Assembly (NCBI GenBank): GCA_023374025.1
Contig: SIJG01000208.1
Span: 18,869-82,868 of the forward strand
Length of the DNA stretch: 64,000 bases
Direction: 5' to 3'
Source: Heterodera schachtii
Taxonomy: Eukaryota; Nematoda; Chromadorea; Rhabditida; Heteroderidae
The translations under genes and the position numbers were made by a program. The notes beneath the pieces were generated by a model. That model was not told where the DNA came from. It ran no database searches and saw only the letters and a program-made list of their open reading frames with translations. Of this stretch, positions 29,324-37,746 are shown piece by piece. Position 1 is the stretch's first letter, and each line of letters starts with the position of its first letter.

Positions 29324-29872
29324 TTAGCGTCTCTTTAGATTCTTTTGAGCAATTTTCAAATATGGAAGTATATAATGATACATTTCGTCAATTTCAGAAT
29401 TGTTTTTTGTTCCGGTAATTACGACTTTACCGGTCCAGAAAATTAACGCAGTCATGCTTTTACCCCTCTTGAAATTTAAACCACAAAATATTTCTGGTTC
29501 ATAAAAGGCACGACGATTTTTTCTGAATTCGTTCAGTTCAATTTCATGTCCGAATTTAAAGGTCGAAACAATATTTTCAACCGTGTGTCCTGCGTAAGAT
29601 GCCCCAGGACACCCAGAGCCCTTAATTATTTCTATAAAATTTTTTATAGCATTTTCACAGTCTATCAGACTTTTCGTCCCCAGACATATCATTTTCCCGG
29701 ATTCCCATAATAACGCGGTGGCTTTGATGGGGCTTGCACATTTGATAACTGCGGCATTGAATTTTCTTGGGTTATACTTAAATTGGCATTCGGTGATCGT
29801 CAGAGAGTTTAGTTTAATCTCGGTACCGAGATTAGCGAGAGCAATTATATTTACGACAATCGGTTTTTGCAT
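29324..29872 (-). CDS. TATA-binding-protein homologue (E2)
   Basis: A 182-aa, two-repeat TBP core without N-terminal extension. Repeat 1 has NPRKFNAAVIK and ALLWESGKMICLGTK; repeat 2 has HTVENIVS, YEPEIFCGLNFK and ALIFWTGKVVITGTK. Intercalating positions: Phe kept in RKFNAA, Trp in place of Phe in ALLWESGK, Phe kept in both repeat 2 sites. In E2 this gene sits next to the left terminal repeat and diverges from the Cys-protein gene across a 93-bp promoter gap with TATA boxes on both strands. In E1 the homologue sits at the other end of the gene block. It is strongly diverged from the E1 copy, so the gene is an old component rather than a single recent capture. Confidence 0.88.
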   Translation of the reverse strand: MQKPIVVNIIALANLGTEIKLNSLTITECQFKYNPRKFNAAVIKCASPIKATALLWESGKMICLGTKSLIDCENAIKNFIEIIKGSGCPGASYAGHTVENIVSTFKFGHEIELNEFRKNRRAFYEPEIFCGLNFKRGKSMTALIFWTGKVVITGTKNNSEIDEMYHYILPYLKIAQKNLKRR

Positions 29873-29910
29873 TTTTGATACAATGTACCAATCAAATGGT
29901 CCTTACACCC

Positions 29911-29919
29911 CTTTATATA
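29911..29919 (-). promoter_or_regulatory. TATA box TATATAAAG of TBP-like gene
   Basis: On the minus strand, 39-47 bp before the ATG at 29872. Confidence 0.45.
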
Positions 29920-29925
29920 CCCCTC

Positions 29926-29934
29926 TATAAATAG
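29926..29934 (+). promoter_or_regulatory. TATA box TATAAATAG of Cys-protein gene
   Basis: 32-40 bp before the ATG at 29966. With the box on the other strand it forms a divergent promoter. Confidence 0.5.
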
Positions 29935-29965
29935 CAACCAAAAAAAAATAAAATAAAATTGAAAA

Positions 29966-30145
29966 ATGAACTGCCCGCATAAAATTAAATGTTGTCATTA
30001 CTGTCCCTGTCATTACGAGATTTGTAAGAGATGTAAAAAACACAGTCTTTTGCATTTCGGTACATCATTTTTTGATAATTTCTGGCTATGCCCCAAATGC
30101 GCGAAACATGTTCCCTATGAAAATATAAATAGATCAAATAAATAA
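29966..30145 (+). CDS. small Cys/His-rich putative zinc-binding protein
   Basis: A 59-aa frame from ATG to TAA. Cysteine and histidine placement suggests two zinc sites: CPHKIKCCHYCPCHYEICKRC in pieces (CPH, CC, CPCH, CKRC), then CPKC near residue 42. It occupies the same slot, just upstream of the ATPase, as the partial gene at 1-135 in E1, with a shared pattern of aromatic residues before the last CxxC. Such small zinc proteins can be nucleic-acid-binding or regulatory; nothing here decides. It has its own TATA box, and its 3' end contains the box of the next gene. Confidence 0.65.
   Translation: MNCPHKIKCCHYCPCHYEICKRCKKHSLLHFGTSFFDNFWLCPKCAKHVPYENINRSNK
30124..30132 (+). promoter_or_regulatory. 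TATA box TATAAATAG of ATPase gene
   Basis: 26-34 bp before the ATPase ATG and inside the last codons of the Cys-protein gene. Confidence 0.5.
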
Positions 30146-30157
30146 GAGGCATTAAAA

Positions 30158-30772
30158 ATGTTTGGCGGTCCGTTCACTCTAATTCTCTCGGGGGCTACCG
30201 GGAGTGGTAAGACCCGTTGGCTATTACGGTTTTTAAAAGATCATAAGAATTTAATTGAACCATCGCCTGCCAAAATTCTTTATTGTTACGGTGAGATGAA
30301 TGATAGTATTTTAGGATTAATCGGGGATGGCGTTGAGACTTTTAACGGGATTCCGGACATGAATAAGATTAAAGAACAGGAAAAACCCCTGTTACTCATA
30401 CTTGACGACTTAATGCTTAACATGCAGAATACTTTCCTCGATGTACTCTTTACCAGGGGTTCCCATAACTGGAACGTAAGTGTAATTTTTGTAACCCAGA
30501 GTCTCTATGGCCGGGACATTAAAACGGCAAGAGCCAACGCACATTATCTGGTATTAATGCGCAACCCTTCTGGACAATTGCAAGTGAGAACACTGGGGTC
30601 ACAACTGTTCCCTAAAAGATTGAATTATTTCATGGATGCATATCACGATGCGACCAGCAATCGTTTCAGCTATCTCGTGATTAACATGCATCCAAATTCT
30701 GATGAGGAATTCAGATTATGTAGCAAAATTTTTCCCGATGAGACTCTGGAAATTTATTTACCAATTGAATAG
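30158..30772 (+). CDS. FtsK/HerA-type packaging ATPase (E2)
   Basis: A 204-aa protein predicted to pump element DNA into capsids. Walker A SGATGSGKT at residues 11-19, Walker B LLLILDD ending at D83-D84, and a downstream VTQSLYG strand. Clear homologue of the E1 protein at 183-836, also sharing LYCYGEMNDS and LFPKRLNYF. It is shorter at the N-terminus than E1, beginning almost directly at the P-loop strand. Unlike E1, it is separated from the next gene by a gap with its own promoter box rather than overlapping it. Confidence 0.9.
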   Translation: MFGGPFTLILSGATGSGKTRWLLRFLKDHKNLIEPSPAKILYCYGEMNDSILGLIGDGVETFNGIPDMNKIKEQEKPLLLILDDLMLNMQNTFLDVLFTRGSHNWNVSVIFVTQSLYGRDIKTARANAHYLVLMRNPSGQLQVRTLGSQLFPKRLNYFMDAYHDATSNRFSYLVINMHPNSDEEFRLCSKIFPDETLEIYLPIE

Positions 30773-30780
30773 TATATAAG
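30772..30780 (+). promoter_or_regulatory. TATA-type box GTATATAAG of PX-like cluster
   Basis: 26-34 bp before the ATG at 30806, first gene of a five-gene overlapping cluster. Confidence 0.5.
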
Positions 30781-30805
30781 AATAATAATTTAAATTAAAT
30801 TAAAA

Positions 30806-31156
30806 ATGTATGAATTTAGCTCCGAAGTGAAGGAGAATACAGCGTTCCTAAAGAAGCTTGCCTTCCTCAGATCAGAACAAAAGAAGAACGAATTAATCGA
30901 AAACGCTACAGCTGACCAAATTTTGGCAATCGTTGAAATTTGTGCAAATATATTGAGTTTTAATTTTAAACTCACGAACAAACAAAAAAGAAGGCTGGCA
31001 CTATTCGCCGATTTCTATCGAGAAATTGCCAAATCACGTTCAGAGAAAACAGCAAGAAAAAGAATACAACAGGGTAGTGGTATAGCCCTGGGAGCTATTT
31101 TGGTCCCGGTGCTTAGTGTTTTAGCCCAACATTTATTAGAAAAAATAACATCATGA
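30806..31156 (+). CDS. PX-like small virion core protein (E2)
   Basis: A 116-aa basic protein, homologue of E1 829-1173: FLKKL near residue 14, ATADQILAIVEICANIL helix, LTNKQKRRL, a SEKTARKRIQQG segment, and a hydrophobic tail (ALGAILVPVLSVL). The basic body with a Gly-started hydrophobic C-terminus resembles adintovirus PX-type core proteins. Its stop overlaps the next gene's ATG as ATGA. Confidence 0.6.
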   Translation: MYEFSSEVKENTAFLKKLAFLRSEQKKNELIENATADQILAIVEICANILSFNFKLTNKQKRRLALFADFYREIAKSRSEKTARKRIQQGSGIALGAILVPVLSVLAQHLLEKITS

Positions 31157-31959
31157 AATTTGCAAAGAAAATGTTAATGATTCCCGAGGCAGAATATTTG
31201 GCTCTGCGGAGTGCGATGAATAGTGGTGATTATCTCCAAAATGAAAAAGCAAGTTTAGACGCAAAGATTTCTCAGAATTTACAAGACCCCGGCATAAGCG
31301 AGGACCTCAAGGCGAAGAGGCACGATTGGCTCTATAAAGAAAGACGTACGGTAAAGGGGATGCTTGAAAATAGACCACAGAAGGTGGTGATTGAGAATCA
31401 TGTACCCGGTCCAAACGTTGCACCATATCTTGGCCTCAACACTCAATCCAAAGCACAGAAGACTGATGAACCACGGAAAATAATTATTCCTAGGAAGAGA
31501 CTTAAAGAGCAAACTCTTTATTCCGAATCAGATAATGATACACTTGAGGAGTTAACTCCGGAGCCCCAAATAACACCCACACTCAAAACACCCGTTCAGA
31601 TGAAACCGTCTATTATACACCCGACCCTTTTAAATGACCTTTTTAGGCACGTAAAGGACAACAAAGATTTATTTAAAATTACTGCGGCTGGAAAGGTACA
31701 GTCGAACATGAACTTACCGATCGAAAACAGTAATTACAGAGATGTTTTGGTGTATCTCGCAGGGAAGAAAGATGAAACGCCCCGCGGTGCAAAATTTCTT
31801 AAAGATCGGTTACTGAAGGATCCAACAGTAAAAGATATAGTTGATAAATCAAGGGTTATGTGGGGACGTGGAAGGAAAAAGGCAACCAAATCTATAAAAA
31901 CACCCGGCATAGCACGAGAGAAGAAACCCTTCAAACCACTAATATGGGCAAGACTGTAG
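31153..31959 (+). CDS. conserved Polinton protein of unknown function (E2)
   Basis: A 268-aa protein, positional and architectural homologue of E1 1163-1948: an N-terminal charged helical part with DWLYKERRTVKGML and KVVIENH, an acidic Pro/Thr linker (SDNDTLEELTPEP), a conserved mid-C segment ITAAGKVQSNMNLPIEN, and a very basic tail (GRGRKKATKS). Sequence identity to E1 is low. It begins with an ATGA overlap and ends 16 bp inside the integrase gene. No named domain recognised. Confidence 0.7.
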   Translation: MKFAKKMLMIPEAEYLALRSAMNSGDYLQNEKASLDAKISQNLQDPGISEDLKAKRHDWLYKERRTVKGMLENRPQKVVIENHVPGPNVAPYLGLNTQSKAQKTDEPRKIIIPRKRLKEQTLYSESDNDTLEELTPEPQITPTLKTPVQMKPSIIHPTLLNDLFRHVKDNKDLFKITAAGKVQSNMNLPIENSNYRDVLVYLAGKKDETPRGAKFLKDRLLKDPTVKDIVDKSRVMWGRGRKKATKSIKTPGIAREKKPFKPLIWARL

Positions 31960-32891
31960 AGAAAATGTTATCAAAAATTTATTTTAATTTAAAATCTCCG
32001 GCAAGTTTTGCTGGAATTCAAAAAATTTTAAATGAGGCGAAAAGGATTGACCCGGAAATCACGAGTGAAGATGTAAATAAATTCCTAGAAAAGCAGAGAA
32101 CATACACGATTCACAAACCAATCAGGAAAAGATTCCCGAGATTAAAGACGATACCAAGCGGCTTCCACACCGATTGGCAGTGCGATTTGTGCATATTTGA
32201 CCAGTTGAAAGAGCATAACGACGGTTACAAGTATCTGTTGGTATGCATCGACGTGCTGAGTCGAATGATCTTCAGTGCACCGGCCAAGTCAAAGAAGAGT
32301 GAGGACATGATCGAGGCTTTTGATCGGGTGTTCGAAAAGTCGAAAATTATCCCGATGAAAATATATAGTGACAGCGGACTGGAGTTTCAGGCGGGAAAAA
32401 TGAAAAAATATTTTGAGGAAAAATTAATCATCAAAAATGTAATGTATAGCCCCGATCTGCATGCTGGAGTCGTTGAAAGGGCAAATCGAACAATAAAGGA
32501 ACGGCTTTATAGATATTTTACAAAGATGGACACTCTACGATGGGTCGATGTAATAGACCAAATAATAATAAACATTAACAGCAGTGTGAATAGGACATTG
32601 GGGGCCAAGCCAATATCCGTTACTTTTGAAAATGCTCGGGCGCTCTGGGAAAAATTATATAAGGAGAAGGAATTTAAAACATCGAAAAAATTTAATATTG
32701 GAGATATCGTTCGAATTACCAAGGAAAAGGGTAAATTTGCAAAGGGGTATCTCCCAAACTTTACCGAAGAATTATTTAAGATCGTTGTTGTTAATCCGAC
32801 GATACCTGATTCATACAAGATTGAAGATTTTGAAGGAAATTTAATAAAAGGCATATTTTATAACCAGGAGTTGGTAAAAACAGATGGATGA
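31944..32891 (+). CDS. retroviral-type integrase without chromodomain (E2)
   Basis: A 315-aa protein from ATG 31944, which is the first Met that keeps the family N-terminus (NLKSPASFAGIQKI against NDPNSPACYAGQERL in E1); the frame is open further upstream. Catalytic residues: D81 in TDWQCDLCIF, D143 in YSDSGLEF and E178 in GVVERANRTIKERL. A basic SH3-like segment (FNIGDIVRITKEKG) follows, and the protein ends at QELVKTDG with no chromodomain. It produced the 6-bp TSD seen around E2. Its last 8 bp overlap the start of the penton-like gene. Confidence 0.92.
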   Translation: MGKTVEKMLSKIYFNLKSPASFAGIQKILNEAKRIDPEITSEDVNKFLEKQRTYTIHKPIRKRFPRLKTIPSGFHTDWQCDLCIFDQLKEHNDGYKYLLVCIDVLSRMIFSAPAKSKKSEDMIEAFDRVFEKSKIIPMKIYSDSGLEFQAGKMKKYFEEKLIIKNVMYSPDLHAGVVERANRTIKERLYRYFTKMDTLRWVDVIDQIIININSSVNRTLGAKPISVTFENARALWEKLYKEKEFKTSKKFNIGDIVRITKEKGKFAKGYLPNFTEELFKIVVVNPTIPDSYKIEDFEGNLIKGIFYNQELVKTDG

Positions 32892-34182
32892 CTTTTACAT
32901 AATACTACCTTCGAACACACCAGGGCAGGGGAACACTACATCAAAATTCACAGTACGACTCCCCGAGACTTTGGAATTGGGCACAAATTGGTCAGTAGCT
33001 CTCTCATCAATTATTTATCCCTACTCATTCACCGCTCTCGGTATAAATGGTCAAGAGTTTATTAAAGTATGGGAAAATGACAGCAGTGTTCCCACTCAAG
33101 TTTATTTACCGGACATGAATTTTAAAACTGCCGGGGGCTTGGCAAATAAAATTAACGAAGCATTCACACATCATTACAAAATCAAAAAAGAACGTGGAAA
33201 GAGAGAAGCCAAGGCTGAAGAAACCAAAGACTCAAAAATTGATGTCGCAAAGAGGGCAGCTGAACGCGCCGGTAGAGATGTAGAAAGACATTTCAATCAG
33301 ATCAATAATATCTCGAGTTCCATACAAACCCAAATAAACACACTACGGGAAACAAATCCTCAAATTTTAGAAGAGCCTGGTATAAAAATTTGGTTTGACA
33401 AAATGGTAGAGATGGGAACCCAAATTCAAACATCTCGAAATGAACTTAAATCTTTTCAAGAAGAAGTTGAGAAAGCTAAAACTACAACCTTAGAGCATGT
33501 GGCAAATAATGACATGAAACATGCAAAGAAATCAGCTGATGTCGCAAAGGGAATTGCCAGACTGGCAAAAACCAAATACACATCAACTCTCGAGGAATAT
33601 AATGATAAATCGGAAAAGGGTTATAGTGGACTGGTGGATAGGCTTAATGAGGCGCTGGGTGAGCATATTAAACGTAAAGATATTGAAAATAGAGAAATTG
33701 CTGAAGCTGAAAAAGGACCACAAAAAAGAGAGAGACTAGCCAATCAGGATGTTCAATTTCAGTATGATAGCATTGATCAAAAATTTATTGTCTATCTTTC
33801 CGCTGCCGTCTCCCACATAGATTTGTCAAAACACCTCGCCTATGTGCTGGGCTTTAAGAACCCAAGGTTATTTCACGCGGAAGAGGCGAATTATATGCCA
33901 GATTTGACGGGAGGCGTAAGGCAGCTATACATTTATGCACCAAATTTAATTGAAAACACAATTATCGGGAACCAGATGGCTCCACTCTTAAGAATAGTTA
34001 ACGTCGTCGACGACCCAGGGTCGATTAGTGAAGTTATATATAGCACCGAGTACTTTCATCGTCTACAATCGAAACGAATTTCAGAAATTACAATTGAAAT
34101 TCACACACCGTTTGGTGAATTCGTTAAATTTCACTGGGGAAGTTGTATTCTCACATTACATTTTAAGAAAAGTATCTTTTAA
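32884..34182 (+). CDS. penton-like minor capsid protein (E2)
   Basis: A 432-aa protein. The conserved N-terminal part is DFYIILPSNTPGQ, PETLELGTNWSVALSSIIY; the C-terminal part has YVLGFK, GNQMAPLLRIVNVVDD and LTLHFKKSIF. Between them, residues about 100-285 form a lysine/glutamate-rich, heptad-like segment, predicted coiled coil. E1 has the same ends but nearly 280 more residues in the insertion. The ends match the single jelly-roll penton protein of Polinton/adintovirus elements; the insertion could be a vertex fibre. The ATG overlaps the integrase stop, and the minor virion gene starts 2 bp after its stop. Confidence 0.75.
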   Translation: MDDFYIILPSNTPGQGNTTSKFTVRLPETLELGTNWSVALSSIIYPYSFTALGINGQEFIKVWENDSSVPTQVYLPDMNFKTAGGLANKINEAFTHHYKIKKERGKREAKAEETKDSKIDVAKRAAERAGRDVERHFNQINNISSSIQTQINTLRETNPQILEEPGIKIWFDKMVEMGTQIQTSRNELKSFQEEVEKAKTTTLEHVANNDMKHAKKSADVAKGIARLAKTKYTSTLEEYNDKSEKGYSGLVDRLNEALGEHIKRKDIENREIAEAEKGPQKRERLANQDVQFQYDSIDQKFIVYLSAAVSHIDLSKHLAYVLGFKNPRLFHAEEANYMPDLTGGVRQLYIYAPNLIENTIIGNQMAPLLRIVNVVDDPGSISEVIYSTEYFHRLQSKRISEITIEIHTPFGEFVKFHWGSCILTLHFKKSIF

Positions 34183-34184
34183 AA

Positions 34185-34562
34185 ATGACACACGTATTTT
34201 TCGACCCCGAGTCGGTTGATTGGTCATCTTTTTTCACTTCCCAACACGGGAGGGGACAGAAACAATATTTCGTCGGAAGCAAGTATCAGCGGGGGTTCGG
34301 TTTCCTCGGTAATGTGGCACGTTTCTTGACCCCGATTGCGAAGAACATTGCCTCGAGTGCGGGACAGGAAGGGCTTGCCGCGGGGCAGAGAGTTCTTAGC
34401 GACATCGCCCAGGGCCGTGATTTAAGGGATGCCGTCAGGGAACACTCAAAACAGGGTCTGACAAACCTTACCGATAAGTTACAACAATGTGGGAAAGGAA
34501 AAAGGGCCCTGATCACTAATAAAAACCGGAAACGGGTGTTTGATCAGTTAAGTTTCATCTAA
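34185..34562 (+). CDS. Gly-rich minor virion protein (E2)
   Basis: A 125-aa homologue of E1 5230-5694: FFDPESVDWSSFF at the start, GSKYQRGFGFLGN, then a helix with GQEGLAAGQRVLSD and a Lys/Arg tail. Placed between penton-like and capsid genes as in E1. It ends the five-gene cluster; the capsid gene has a separate promoter box here, whereas in E1 it follows after one base. Confidence 0.65.
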   Translation: MTHVFFDPESVDWSSFFTSQHGRGQKQYFVGSKYQRGFGFLGNVARFLTPIAKNIASSAGQEGLAAGQRVLSDIAQGRDLRDAVREHSKQGLTNLTDKLQQCGKGKRALITNKNRKRVFDQLSFI

Positions 34563-34565
34563 AGG

Positions 34566-34574
34566 TATAAATAG
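34566..34574 (+). promoter_or_regulatory. TATA box TATAAATAG of capsid cluster
   Basis: 25-33 bp before the capsid ATG, in the only gap (36 bp) between the two overlapping late clusters. Confidence 0.55.
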
Positions 34575-34598
34575 ATAGCTAACATAAAGAAATAAAAA

Positions 34599-35951
34599 AT
34601 GTCAACTCTTAAGAAAATAGACAAGGCGAGTGAGGATGGTCTCGAGGGGGGCCTTTCGCTGTTCGACATCCCCCCGACGAACGTTGCAATTAATAAATCC
34701 AGTATTAGGGAATTACTCCCTCTTTCAGCAATAAATCAATCTGGACCGTATATCTTTAGGCTTTTTTCAGATAATCAGTTTTGTGACCTCAATAAAACTT
34801 TTCTTTATCTGTCAACTTCAATTGAGAGAAAAGACAAAAGTAATTGGATTCCGATTACCAAGGACAGTGAAGCTGACCAACACGTCGGTGTTATTCAAAA
34901 TTTTGGGCACAGCTTTGTCAAAACATTAAAGGTGTCAATTTCCGGCGTTGAGTCTTATGATTCCGGCATCTACTATGCGTTTAGGGCATATATGATGAAT
35001 GAATTGGGATTTTCAGAAGATGTCAAAAAGGGTCTTTGTGAAGCATCTTGCTATTATGTCGATGATGTCGACCAGGATAGTTACACAAACACTGGCTTTA
35101 AAAACAGAGCGTCACGTTTTGCTGACGGAGCCAAATGCGAAACCATGGTGAAACTTAATTTTGATCTCGCCCGTCAGCCCAACCTATTGCTTAATAACTC
35201 TGATGTAATTTTTAGCATACACCGAAACACCGATGATTTTCTAATTATGGCACCGACGTATGTTTCCGGAAATGCAACCGTAACGAACCCGCACACATAT
35301 CGTATTAACATACATGATATTAGAATTTATGTAAAAACAGTCGATATTACCCAGTCATTAAATAATGTAATAAGCAATCAGTTACAAACCACCCCGGCCA
35401 AATACCCGGTTAGAAAAATTGAGATCAGGAGTCTTTTCATCCCACGGGGCACTTCCGATCTTTCGCACAATGTTTTTACCAGCATTGTTCCGAGACGTTT
35501 AATTGTCGGATTTGTTTCAACCGGTGCATATACCGGAAATCCTAAAGAGTCACCATTCGTCTTTGAACATGCCAAGATACGCTCCATCAGTGTCGAAGCG
35601 AATGGAAACATATTCCCCGGGTCACCCTATTCTCTTAATTTTGGAAGGAACAAATACATTCGAGCATTTGTTGACATGTATACGGGACTCGGGATGGATG
35701 ACGGTGAAAGAACAATGTCGATCAATATGCAAAAATTTGTAAACGGGTGGTGTTTCTTTGTTATCCCGATGACCTCTACTCTCGAGGATACCCCTGGTTT
35801 TGAATTGATTAGGAATGGGACGACCAGCATCAAGGTGCAGTTTAATGAGCCTATAAAGGACGGCGGGTATGAGATGATCGTTCTGGGGGAATTTGATTCG
35901 ATTTTGTCTATTAATGCTAATCGTGTGCTGAGTAGCGACGGAAGCATATGA
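34599..35951 (+). CDS. major capsid protein (E2)
   Basis: A 450-aa protein, homologue of E1 5696-7012, predicted double jelly-roll hexon-type shell protein. Shared landmarks are LKKIDK at the start, IPPTNVAI, CDLNKTF, SISGVESYDSG, YVDDVDQDSY, PRRLIVGFV, GNIFPGSPYSLNFGRN and the C-terminal EFDSILSINANR. Length and beta-rich pattern suit Polinton capsid proteins. It leads a cluster with protease, membrane protein and PAZ-like gene; the protease ATG overlaps its stop as ATGATGA. Confidence 0.78.
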   Translation: MSTLKKIDKASEDGLEGGLSLFDIPPTNVAINKSSIRELLPLSAINQSGPYIFRLFSDNQFCDLNKTFLYLSTSIERKDKSNWIPITKDSEADQHVGVIQNFGHSFVKTLKVSISGVESYDSGIYYAFRAYMMNELGFSEDVKKGLCEASCYYVDDVDQDSYTNTGFKNRASRFADGAKCETMVKLNFDLARQPNLLLNNSDVIFSIHRNTDDFLIMAPTYVSGNATVTNPHTYRINIHDIRIYVKTVDITQSLNNVISNQLQTTPAKYPVRKIEIRSLFIPRGTSDLSHNVFTSIVPRRLIVGFVSTGAYTGNPKESPFVFEHAKIRSISVEANGNIFPGSPYSLNFGRNKYIRAFVDMYTGLGMDDGERTMSINMQKFVNGWCFFVIPMTSTLEDTPGFELIRNGTTSIKVQFNEPIKDGGYEMIVLGEFDSILSINANRVLSSDGSI

Positions 35952-36394
35952 TGAACTCTCACGAGATTGAAATATTTTTATCCAAACACCCGAAAACCAG
36001 AAAATATTTTATCGGGGTTTTTGCTTCCGACAAAATGCCAAAATTGAAGGACAGGCATTTTCCGTACTGTTTTGTGGCGAATACCGACCGGGCGGGCACT
36101 ATAGGTGAACACTGGGTCGCTTGTTTTGTAAATTCGCCGACAGAAGTTGAATATTTTGATTCATTGGGCGATTATCCCAACGAAGATTTAAGTTCATATC
36201 TTAACCTATTCGAACGAATTCTCTTTAACGATCGCATTGTCCAACATCAATTCTCAGATGCGTGTGGGCAATTTTGCATTTATTTCTTGACACAGCGATG
36301 CTCCGGAATCCCTTATTGTGAGGTCATTGACGGTCTATATAAGGTTCGCCCGCGGGCCGATTTACTAGTTAAGGATTTTGTCAGTAATGTTTAA
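35948..36394 (+). CDS. adenain-type capsid maturation protease (E2)
   Basis: A 148-aa cysteine protease with EHWVACF (H55), EYFDSLG (D71) and DACGQFCIYF (C110), the His-Asp-Cys arrangement of adenovirus-type endoproteases. It begins at the double Met overlapping the capsid stop. In E2 the membrane protein follows it and overlaps by 8 bp, while in E1 the membrane protein precedes it: the two genes have swapped order. Confidence 0.88.
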   Translation: MMNSHEIEIFLSKHPKTRKYFIGVFASDKMPKLKDRHFPYCFVANTDRAGTIGEHWVACFVNSPTEVEYFDSLGDYPNEDLSSYLNLFERILFNDRIVQHQFSDACGQFCIYFLTQRCSGIPYCEVIDGLYKVRPRADLLVKDFVSNV

Positions 36395-37253
36395 TTTAGT
36401 TTTTCTCCTTACGATAGTCGGCCATCTCACTGCCGAAAGGGTTCAGATTCTTTCTGATACACAACTTTTTGACGACAAGTATATCACTATGACAAAGAAA
36501 TCGGCCAATGAAAGACTATTCGGGTTCGATCGGTCGAGACTATGTACAATAAATAGGAATCCGATTACAGGATGGGGTGTATCAATCCAAGAAATTAATT
36601 CGATAGAAAAGAGCGGACAAACTAATATCAAGCTTTACCAGGAATTTCGACAATTAAAACCCCGAGCATGCTTTTATTACAACGATCATAGTTATTTAAT
36701 TTTCCAAAACGAAAAGACAAATGAAACTTCGATAACAAGAGGGAGTCAAGAAAAGGTTGTCAGGAATTTTCCCGGTGGGGACCTTAGATTTGATCACATT
36801 GATGGTCGACTTTTCGTAATCAGTGACGGTCGAATAGACGAGATTGATATTAAAACAATCGCGAGTTTATGGACAGAACATAACGAAACTAAAATTATTA
36901 CTAAACCGATCGGATCAATGCCATCGTCATACACCGATTTCCTAATAATTGAGGGGCAAATTTATTTAATTAAGGAGAAAAAAATATACAAAGACCAATT
37001 TGACTCAAATTTGATACTTCCCAAATACATATCAGACACGGATAGTGACTTCTTTAATTTTGTCATGTTCAAAGAGTTTGAGAAAATTAGCGTCTCAAAT
37101 TCAAATCCTTGGGTGTATTTTTTGTCAATTTTAGATTTGATAGTGGTAATCGTTTGTATTTCAGTTCTCAGGATTTTGCAAATAAAGAGAAAAGGCAAAA
37201 ATTCATCATATAGTGGTGAGGTAATGGTATATAAGGATTTGCAACGAAGATGA
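36387..37253 (+). CDS. type I membrane glycoprotein
   Basis: A 288-aa protein from ATG 36387. It has a signal peptide (MFNLVFLLTIVGHLTA), an ectodomain of about 225 residues with N-glycosylation sequons (KTNETS, EHNETK), a single membrane segment near the C-terminus (WVYFLSILDLIVVIVCISVL) and a short basic tail. The ectodomain looks beta-rich, with short repeating strands (DGRLFVISDGRIDEIDI), perhaps propeller-like. Cysteines are few, unlike class I envelope proteins. Nematode Mavericks with fusogens have been reported; this one is too short for a gB-like fusogen and I see no fusion motif. Receptor binding or egress is a guess. Confidence 0.7.
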   Translation: MFNLVFLLTIVGHLTAERVQILSDTQLFDDKYITMTKKSANERLFGFDRSRLCTINRNPITGWGVSIQEINSIEKSGQTNIKLYQEFRQLKPRACFYYNDHSYLIFQNEKTNETSITRGSQEKVVRNFPGGDLRFDHIDGRLFVISDGRIDEIDIKTIASLWTEHNETKIITKPIGSMPSSYTDFLIIEGQIYLIKEKKIYKDQFDSNLILPKYISDTDSDFFNFVMFKEFEKISVSNSNPWVYFLSILDLIVVIVCISVLRILQIKRKGKNSSYSGEVMVYKDLQRR

Positions 37254-37274
37254 AAATTCCTACTCGTGCTCAAA

Positions 37275-37619
37275 ATGAATTCTCTCGTTGAAATTCTATG
37301 CGATTTTAACGAATGCGAACCTCATGAATTATCAGAAATTCTACGACAGCGCAAGAAACAGAATTTGAAATTTTTGAGAAGACACGCCCTAATAACGAGA
37401 CACCTTAGGCACAATCAGTTTATCTCACCGGATGACATCGCATTTAACGGTTCTAATAGACTTTTTGCCTACCGAGGTTTCCTCGGGGTTACTGTAGAAC
37501 AACACCTCTACTCAAGACACCGGGTCAAGCTACAATTCCCTCAACTCCCTTGTATAACTATGTACCAGAATAACGGTCATAGGTGCTATTTTCCCCTTGA
37601 ACTTTTGGATTTTTTATAA
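37275..37619 (+). CDS. PAZ-like small protein (E2)
   Basis: A 114-aa protein from ATG 37275 (an upstream in-frame GTG is not needed). The C-terminal 60 residues keep the PAZ-like order: FAYRGFLGVTVEQHLY, RHRVKLQFPQLPCI, then RCYFPLELLDF, ending at the last PAZ strand. The N-terminal 50 residues are helical and basic (RRHALITRHLRH). Conservation with E1 is concentrated in the PAZ-like part, as expected if that is the functional piece. No PIWI or MID domain. Last gene of the capsid cluster, 21 bp after the membrane protein. Confidence 0.62.
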   Translation: MNSLVEILCDFNECEPHELSEILRQRKKQNLKFLRRHALITRHLRHNQFISPDDIAFNGSNRLFAYRGFLGVTVEQHLYSRHRVKLQFPQLPCITMYQNNGHRCYFPLELLDFL

Positions 37620-37620
37620 A

Positions 37621-37746
37621 AATATTACGGCTAACAGGAGTGGGTCTTCACTTTAGACCGTTCCACCACCGCTAGTCATAATATCACTTTAATTATTTAT
37701 TCAACTTTATTTAACAAAAAAAAATACAATTAAATACAAAAAAAAA
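37621..37746. terminator. convergent 3' region between PAZ-like and PolB genes
   Basis: Contains an imperfect hairpin, GTGGGTCT-TCACTTT-AGACCGTTCCAC (about 37640-37670), followed by AT-rich DNA with AATTATTTATT and AAATACAATTAAATAC. Likely 3' ends for both transcripts; no proof. Confidence 0.3.
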
